A DNA stretch of 7,002 bases from positions 1 to 7,002 of the forward strand of contig DAKQ01000046.1 in NCBI GenBank assembly GCA_002496635.1, given 5' to 3'. Shown here in pieces: positions 1-4,050 of the stretch. Position 1 is the stretch's first letter; each line of letters starts with the position of its first letter. Below the pieces are notes generated by a model. That model searched no databases and was not told where the DNA came from. It worked only from the letters and a program-made list of their open reading frames with translations. The translations under genes were made by a program, and so were the position numbers. The stretch is from Euryarchaeota archaeon UBA82. GTDB lineage: Archaea > Thermoplasmatota > Poseidoniia > Poseidoniales > Poseidoniaceae.

Positions 1-82
1 CTTCGATTCATTGCATCTCAATATCGATACTCCAGATGATTTAGGACTCCTGAATGCAGCCGCTATGGAACCTTGGTTCTAA
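1..82 (+). CDS. C-terminal end of a probable MobA/MocA-like nucleotidyltransferase (5' truncated)
   Basis: The frame starting at base 2 is open from the window edge to a TAA at 80-82 and gives 26 residues. They contain the stretch LNIDTPDDL followed by a short helix-like tail. The pattern 'xDIDTPEDL' near the C-terminus is typical of MobA-like NTP transferases (molybdenum cofactor cytidylyl- or guanylyltransferases, also CofC-type enzymes), where it follows the last strand of the GT-A-like fold. The next gene encodes XdhC, and MocA-like cytidylyltransferases commonly sit beside xdhC, which supports a role in converting Mo-molybdopterin to the cytosine dinucleotide form. Catalytic regions are outside the window, so substrate choice (CTP or GTP) cannot be seen. 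A CofC-like guanylyltransferase is the main alternative. The 37-base gap to xdhC suggests co-transcription. Confidence 0.6.
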   Translation, partial: FDSLHLNIDTPDDLGLLNAAAMEPWF

Positions 83-119
83 GGGCAAACAGTATGTGTA
101 TCCATCGTGACGCAAGGTC

Positions 120-986
120 ATGACCGCAAGGGTGCTGGGATGGGTGTTGGAACAGTTACAACACAATTCATCTGTTGTCCTCGCTACAGTGGTCGCTACA
201 AAAGGTAGTGTGCCTGGGAAATCTGGTGCACGACTTGCAATGAGAAAAGACAACTCTTGGGTTGGTACTGTGGGAGGCGCTGGCTTAGAAAAGCGAATAC
301 TGAATCGATGTGAAGAATTGCTCACTCAGTCCACTACTACGTCCGAAGTGATAACGTTCGGGTTAAACAAAGGTGCGAAGGGCTATGAAGTTCAACCTCT
401 TGACTCTCTTTGCGGTGGGCAAGTAACCATCGCAATGGAGTTGATGATACCAATGCCGCACATACTTTTGATGGGTGGGGGGCATTGCTCAGAAGCTATT
501 TCCAAACTGCTTCCTTCAACAGGATGGAATTATTCCGTTCAAGATACTCGAGAAGAGTTTGCACACTCAGAATTGTATCCAGATGCAATTGAACTCCATG
601 CGAAGAGCGTTGATGATTTCTTTCAAAATGAAACAATTGAAACGCTATCACGTTTTTCCGATATTCTCTTGCTGGGGCACGATTATCAGGAAGACCTTGA
701 TCGCCTCAAGATGATTTTACACATTGCACAATCGAATAAATCATCTCTCGATGGTAATGGATTTCCACGCGTTGGTGCGATAGGAAGTCGCTCTAAATGG
801 CAAACATTTGCATCTGCATGTATTGAAGACGGAGTGAAAGAAACCTATCTTTCCGATGTTCGTTGTCCAATTGGGCTCAACATTGGAGCAGATTCGCCAG
901 AAGAGATCGCTATTGCAGTACTTGCAGAGATTCTTTCGTTGCACAAAGATGTCGATGTAAATTCGCCAACTTGGCGAGAAAAGTAG
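120..986 (+). CDS. xdhC: XdhC/CoxI family molybdenum cofactor insertion and maturation factor
   Basis: The 288-residue protein is a complete XdhC. XdhC proteins bind molybdenum cofactor in the cytoplasm, assist its sulfuration in some species, and load it into xanthine dehydrogenase/CO dehydrogenase family hydroxylases. The N-terminal XdhC_CoxI domain (about residues 5-110) shows ATKGSVPGKSGARLA (26-40), GTVGGAGLE (49-57) and LCGGQVTI (97-104), whose Cys98 is in the conserved CGG motif. The C-terminal Rossmann-like domain starts at HILLMGGGHCSEA (114-126) and ends with IGSRSKW (221-227) and CPIGLNIGADSPEEIAIAV (249-267), which are family hallmarks. The ATG at 120 is the first start after an in-frame stop at 108-110. 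Its ribosome site is poor (AAGG only 2 bases upstream), so translation may be coupled to the preceding gene. Family assignment is secure; the client hydroxylase is not visible. Confidence 0.92.
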   Translation: MTARVLGWVLEQLQHNSSVVLATVVATKGSVPGKSGARLAMRKDNSWVGTVGGAGLEKRILNRCEELLTQSTTTSEVITFGLNKGAKGYEVQPLDSLCGGQVTIAMELMIPMPHILLMGGGHCSEAISKLLPSTGWNYSVQDTREEFAHSELYPDAIELHAKSVDDFFQNETIETLSRFSDILLLGHDYQEDLDRLKMILHIAQSNKSSLDGNGFPRVGAIGSRSKWQTFASACIEDGVKETYLSDVRCPIGLNIGADSPEEIAIAVLAEILSLHKDVDVNSPTWREK

Positions 987-990
987 GTGG
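985..990 (+). promoter_or_regulatory. Shine-Dalgarno site of the OYE-family gene
   Basis: AGGTGG overlaps the xdhC stop codon (TAG at 984-986) and lies 4 bases before the ATG at 995. It decides the start. The same frame is open upstream to at least 863 inside xdhC, but that extension is out of frame with xdhC and unlike the family. The arrangement implies translational coupling with xdhC. Confidence 0.65.
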
Positions 991-994
991 GTGC

Positions 995-2077
995 ATGACC
1001 TCAATGGATGAGTCTTGGACTCTTCGAAACGGTTTGAAGATTCATCATCGTTCAGTCCTTGCAGCAATGACGAATAAACAGAGTCATGATGATGGTTGCC
1101 TTTCTGATAATGAAATCAATTTCCTAAAGAGAAGAGCAAAAGGAGGTTTTGGAATCATTACAACCGCAGCATCTCATGTTCAACAATCTGGCCAAGGGTG
1201 GACTGGTGAGATGGGTGTTTGGAGCGACCATCATATCCCTGGTCTAACGCGACTTGCCGATGGAATTCGAGAATATGGGTCGAAGAGTTTTGCTCAGTTA
1301 TTTCATGGCGGAATGAGATGCCCATCCTCACTTACCGGGCAACAAGCGGTCTCTGCAAGTGAAAATTTCATATCGAATTCAGAAGGTTCTTCTCGCGAGA
1401 TGACTATTGAGGAAGTTAATGAAACAATCCGTTCTTTTGCAAATGCAGCAAAACGATGTGAAGATGCTGGTTTTGATGGAGTAGAACTTCACGGTGCTCA
1501 TGGGTATCTCATCGCTCAATTCCTTGGTGCTAAGACAAACAGAAGATCTGATGAATTTGGAGGAGACGTTCTTCAAAGGATGACATTCCTCAACAAAATA
1601 ATTGACGCTGTACGAGAATGTGTCTCTCCAAAGTTTTCTATTCTCGTTCGCCTTTCACCAGTATCAGATGACAATGGAATTCGCCTTGAAGACACATTAA
1701 TTGTCTGTGAATCATTGCTTTCAAAATCTATAGATGCGTTACATATATCATGCTGGGATGTTTTTGAAACACATACATCAGGAAACACGCTGACAAAAGA
1801 GATTTCTCAGTTTATCGACAATCGAATACCGATTATCTCCACAGGATCTGTATGGACAGGTGAAGATGCTCACTTCTTACTCCAAGAAGGAGCTGACGGT
1901 GTTGGAGTTGCTCGTGTTGCTTTGCCATTTCCAGATTGGCCTCATTCGAGTGCATCATTGAATTATTCTCCTGCCAAGCCCCCATTCTCTCCTGGGATGT
2001 TAATGGATGCAGAACTGAGTTCCATCTTTGTTGATTACATGAGAAGATGGAAAGGCTTCGTTACTGATGGGAAATGA
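995..2077 (+). CDS. NADH:flavin oxidoreductase, Old Yellow Enzyme family (FMN ene-reductase-like)
   Basis: The 360-residue protein is the usual length for a single-domain OYE TIM barrel, with no C-terminal FeS/FAD extension as in dienoyl-CoA reductase. OYE enzymes use FMN and NAD(P)H to reduce activated C=C bonds in the cytoplasm. Visible motifs are AAMTNKQSHDDG (23-34, first strand; Thr26 sits where YqjM has Cys26), QLFHGG (101-106), HGAHGYLIAQFL (166-177), TNRRSDEFGG (181-190), LVRLSP (217-222) and the phosphate-binding STGSVWTGEDA (282-292) with GADGVGVAR (299-307). The His166/His169 pair would hold the substrate carbonyl and Tyr171 matches the proton-donor Tyr position in YqjM. The MTNxQSHxDG opening marks an uncharacterised branch, so the substrate is unknown. 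It starts 8 bases after xdhC and probably shares its transcript. Its last 17 bases overlap the convergent orn gene. Confidence 0.9.
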   Translation: MTSMDESWTLRNGLKIHHRSVLAAMTNKQSHDDGCLSDNEINFLKRRAKGGFGIITTAASHVQQSGQGWTGEMGVWSDHHIPGLTRLADGIREYGSKSFAQLFHGGMRCPSSLTGQQAVSASENFISNSEGSSREMTIEEVNETIRSFANAAKRCEDAGFDGVELHGAHGYLIAQFLGAKTNRRSDEFGGDVLQRMTFLNKIIDAVRECVSPKFSILVRLSPVSDDNGIRLEDTLIVCESLLSKSIDALHISCWDVFETHTSGNTLTKEISQFIDNRIPIISTGSVWTGEDAHFLLQEGADGVGVARVALPFPDWPHSSASLNYSPAKPPFSPGMLMDAELSSIFVDYMRRWKGFVTDGK

Positions 2078-2588
2078 AAATTCTCTTCCTGAAATAGGCG
2101 AGTTCTTGAATTGACTCGCGGATGTCATCCAAGGCTAAGTGAGCTCCTTTTTTATTAAATCGAGACACTTCAGGATACCATCTGCGTCCAAGCTCTTTGA
2201 CAGTGGATACATCGATCATTCTGTAGTGAAGAAATTCGACAATTTGAGGCATTTCTTTTTGGAGGAAGAGACGATCATTCCAAACTGAATTTCCACATAA
2301 TGGGGCTGTGTTTTCATTCACATGTTCGCGAAGAAATTCCATCGTCTGTCTCTCTGCTTCTTCGACAGTGACTGAGTTGTTACGGACTCGTTCAACTAAA
2401 CCACTTCGATTATGATGACGAGTGTTCCATTCATCCATTTCTTCCAACAGTGTTTCTTCGACAGAAACGGCAAGGTTAGGACCTTCTGCGATAATGTTTA
2501 ACTCTCCATCTGTAACGATGGTGGCTATCTCTATGATTCTCTCTCTCGAGATGTCTAAACCAGTCATCTCCAAGTCAATCCAGACCAT
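2061..2588 (-). CDS. orn: Oligoribonuclease (DEDDh 3'-5' exoribonuclease)
   Basis: Orn degrades the last RNA dinucleotides to mononucleotides, including pGpG from cyclic-di-GMP breakdown, and works as a cytoplasmic dimer. With the start at 2588 the protein has 175 residues (E. coli Orn: 181). Catalytic residues by motif are Asp5 and Glu7 in WIDLEMTGLD, Asp105 in SVWNDRLF, and His150 and Asp155 in HLALDDIRESIQEL. Family residues for dinucleotide binding are also present: Leu11 and His59 (HxxSGL wedge), and Ser101, Tyr122, Arg123 and Ser128 in the phosphate-cap positions. I chose ATG 2588 because AAAGGAG precedes it by 5 bases and the protein then begins MVWIDLEMTG. The frame extends to ATG 2609 and TTG 2615, which would add 7 or 9 residues. 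The gene is divergent from the subtilase gene and tail-overlaps the OYE gene. Identity is very secure. Confidence 0.95.
   Translation of the reverse strand: MVWIDLEMTGLDISRERIIEIATIVTDGELNIIAEGPNLAVSVEETLLEEMDEWNTRHHNRSGLVERVRNNSVTVEEAERQTMEFLREHVNENTAPLCGNSVWNDRLFLQKEMPQIVEFLHYRMIDVSTVKELGRRWYPEVSRFNKKGAHLALDDIRESIQELAYFRKRIFISHQ
2098..2153 (+). terminator. Weak candidate terminator for the xdhC-OYE transcript, inside orn
   Basis: Starting 21 bases past the OYE stop there is an inverted repeat, GCGAGT at 2098-2103 and ACTCGC at 2114-2119, with a 10-base loop but no T tract directly after it. A run of six T on the + strand follows at 2148-2153, within CCTTTTTTATT. An oligo-T run is enough for archaeal termination. 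Both lie within orn coding sequence, so each may be coincidental. Confidence 0.2.
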
Positions 2589-2593
2589 TCGGT

Positions 2594-2600
2594 CTCCTTT
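2594..2600 (-). promoter_or_regulatory. Shine-Dalgarno site of orn
   Basis: On the - strand this reads AAAGGAG, 5 bases before the ATG at 2588. It is the strongest ribosome site in the window. It favours the short orn start over the upstream in-frame ATG at 2609 or TTG at 2615, since both of those would place it inside the coding region. Confidence 0.65.
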
Positions 2601-2669
2601 ATTGTCCATAACCAATCCAACAAGTCAGAGCATTTGAAGTCGGCGCAGAGTTCTTGATACATCCATGCT

Positions 2670-2674
2670 AGGAA
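2670..2674 (+). promoter_or_regulatory. Probable Shine-Dalgarno site of the subtilase gene
   Basis: AGGAA lies 5 bases before ATG 2680. The alternative ATG at 2665 has no purine-rich site at a suitable distance, so this site favours the start at 2680. Confidence 0.45.
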
Positions 2675-2679
2675 CCGCT

Positions 2680-4050
2680 ATGGCGGATGGCTCCGATGTT
2701 CTGGATGCAGTGCTTATGGAAGTGATTCCATTGCCCAAGAAACCAATCGCCATCGGGTTTACTGTTTTGATTCTCAGCGTTGTATTCTTTGGATATATTG
2801 CACTTGAATTCTCTCTTGATTCGAATTCAAGTTCTGTTATTGTCGAGGAAAACACTTCAACCGATTGGCGGCATTTTTCTGTTGTAGCACCGATTGATAC
2901 TGGTATTAACGTCTATCACGACCACTTCCGTACCGATGAAGTCTACCCAAATTGGCTTTTGGAGCAGTTAGGTGTAACAATGACCTGCGGAATTACCTTT
3001 GAGGGAACTTGGCAAGAACGATATGAGGCTGATAGAGAGTCTTGTTGGGATGTGATTACAACTTCTGATATTGTGTATTTTTATGGAACTAAAATCATAG
3101 GAACCTCTCCAGATGGTGGGACAAATATCCACATCCTCGATGATCCTGAAGATGGGCACGGCACAGCTGTGACAGGGGCGGTTCTGGATGCAAACCCAGA
3201 TGCAGTCATCTTTTTCGTTGAAGGTTTTTCCACCGAAGCAGTCCTTGCAGCTGCCAATCAACCCCTCGTTGATATTATCTCAACATCGTTTGGAGCCATT
3301 GGTTCACTTCCTGTTCCTGGTATTGAAACCGCAACCTATGAAGCAGTTGTAGTCGAGAATAAGATTCACACAGGAGCCGCAGATAATTCGCCATCTCCCG
3401 CAATTCAGGATGCAACAGCAGGCCCTCCATGGTCCATTGGAATCTCTGGATATGCAGAGGAAGGAGATGATCAGAAAGAAACCATGAGCGGTTCATACCC
3501 TGATATTGCTGCTGATTGGACACAAGTGCTACCGAATCACGATGATACGGATGGATATCACGAAACGTCAGGGACATCCTTTGCCACACCACGCACTGCT
3601 GGGATTCTTTCGTTTGTTCTCCATCAACTCCGAGATGAATTTGGAGATTGGGGATCGGGTGCTTCTGCTGAACGTGGAGGTTATCTCGTTAACGGGACTT
3701 CTTCTGATGAGTCTTCTTTTACAATGAGGAATTCAGAAATACGTCATGCATTGAATATCTCTGCTTGGTATCCAACGTTTACGACCTGGGATCCTACTTC
3801 GGGTACTATGCCGATTTCACCTGTCGCTCCATGCACTCAAGTTGGCTGGGGTGTCGTCAATCTCTCAAATATCGATTTAATCATTAAGCATCTTAATGGA
3901 ACTGAAGAAATGGATAACAGGCCAAGCGATGTCGTTCTTTGTATGGATGCAAATCAACAGATGCGTGAAGCATACTGGGGTGTCTACCCAACAACTGTTA
4001 GCGAGACGGAATCATACGTCCCGTATGCAACAGTCTTCCGAGAAGAGTAA
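2680..4050 (+). CDS. Membrane-anchored subtilisin-like serine protease (peptidase family S8)
   Basis: The 456-residue protein has a complete S8 triad: Asp73 in VAPIDTGIN, His160 in DGHGTAVTGAV and Ser300 in TSGTSFATPRTAG. Asn236 in GAADNSPSP is the likely oxyanion-hole residue, and IISTSFG (200-206) matches the substrate-binding strand. A hydrophobic helix at about 22-43 follows PLPKK, so the N-terminus should be cytoplasmic and the protease outside, held by a signal anchor with no clear cleavage site. Only about 30 residues separate helix and catalytic Asp, leaving no room for an I9-type propeptide. The Asp-His spacing (87 residues) is much longer than in subtilisin (32) and contains two of the four cysteines (103, 122, 385, 421). 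The protein is acidic with several N-X-S/T sequons. A likely role is surface proteolysis of proteins or peptides. ATG 2680 is preferred for its AGGA site; ATG 2665 would add five residues. The stop directly abuts the convergent membrane-protein gene. Confidence 0.88.
   Translation: MADGSDVLDAVLMEVIPLPKKPIAIGFTVLILSVVFFGYIALEFSLDSNSSSVIVEENTSTDWRHFSVVAPIDTGINVYHDHFRTDEVYPNWLLEQLGVTMTCGITFEGTWQERYEADRESCWDVITTSDIVYFYGTKIIGTSPDGGTNIHILDDPEDGHGTAVTGAVLDANPDAVIFFVEGFSTEAVLAAANQPLVDIISTSFGAIGSLPVPGIETATYEAVVVENKIHTGAADNSPSPAIQDATAGPPWSIGISGYAEEGDDQKETMSGSYPDIAADWTQVLPNHDDTDGYHETSGTSFATPRTAGILSFVLHQLRDEFGDWGSGASAERGGYLVNGTSSDESSFTMRNSEIRHALNISAWYPTFTTWDPTSGTMPISPVAPCTQVGWGVVNLSNIDLIIKHLNGTEEMDNRPSDVVLCMDANQQMREAYWGVYPTTVSETESYVPYATVFREE

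Larger units (their letters stand above)
2589..2679. promoter_or_regulatory. Divergent intergenic region between orn and the subtilase gene
   Basis: This is the only non-coding gap above 40 bases, so promoters for both divergent genes should lie here or just inside the genes. I see no convincing TATA/BRE pair or bacterial -35/-10 pair. The most TATA-like string on the + strand is TTTATTG at 2598-2604, which overlaps the orn ribosome site on the other strand. No clear inverted repeat or operator is visible. Confidence 0.4.

Noticed and set aside
94..123. Nine-codon mini-ORF before xdhC, overlapping its start as ATGA
   Set aside because: Too short to support, with no ribosome site and no leader-peptide features such as a codon run or attenuator hairpins.
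863..994. In-frame upstream extension of the OYE frame inside xdhC (longer protein of 404 residues)
   Set aside because: It overlaps conserved XdhC C-terminal sequence in another frame, has no OYE similarity, and AGGTGG places the start at 995.
2625..2855. Antisense open frame over the subtilase N-terminus and the intergenic region
   Set aside because: It mirrors coding sequence of a clear S8 protease, has no recognisable motif and no ribosome site; a shadow frame.
3275..3592. Antisense open frame of about 105 codons within the subtilase gene
   Set aside because: Lies opposite the catalytic Asn and Ser regions; composition is low-complexity Gln/Leu-rich as expected from an antisense shadow.
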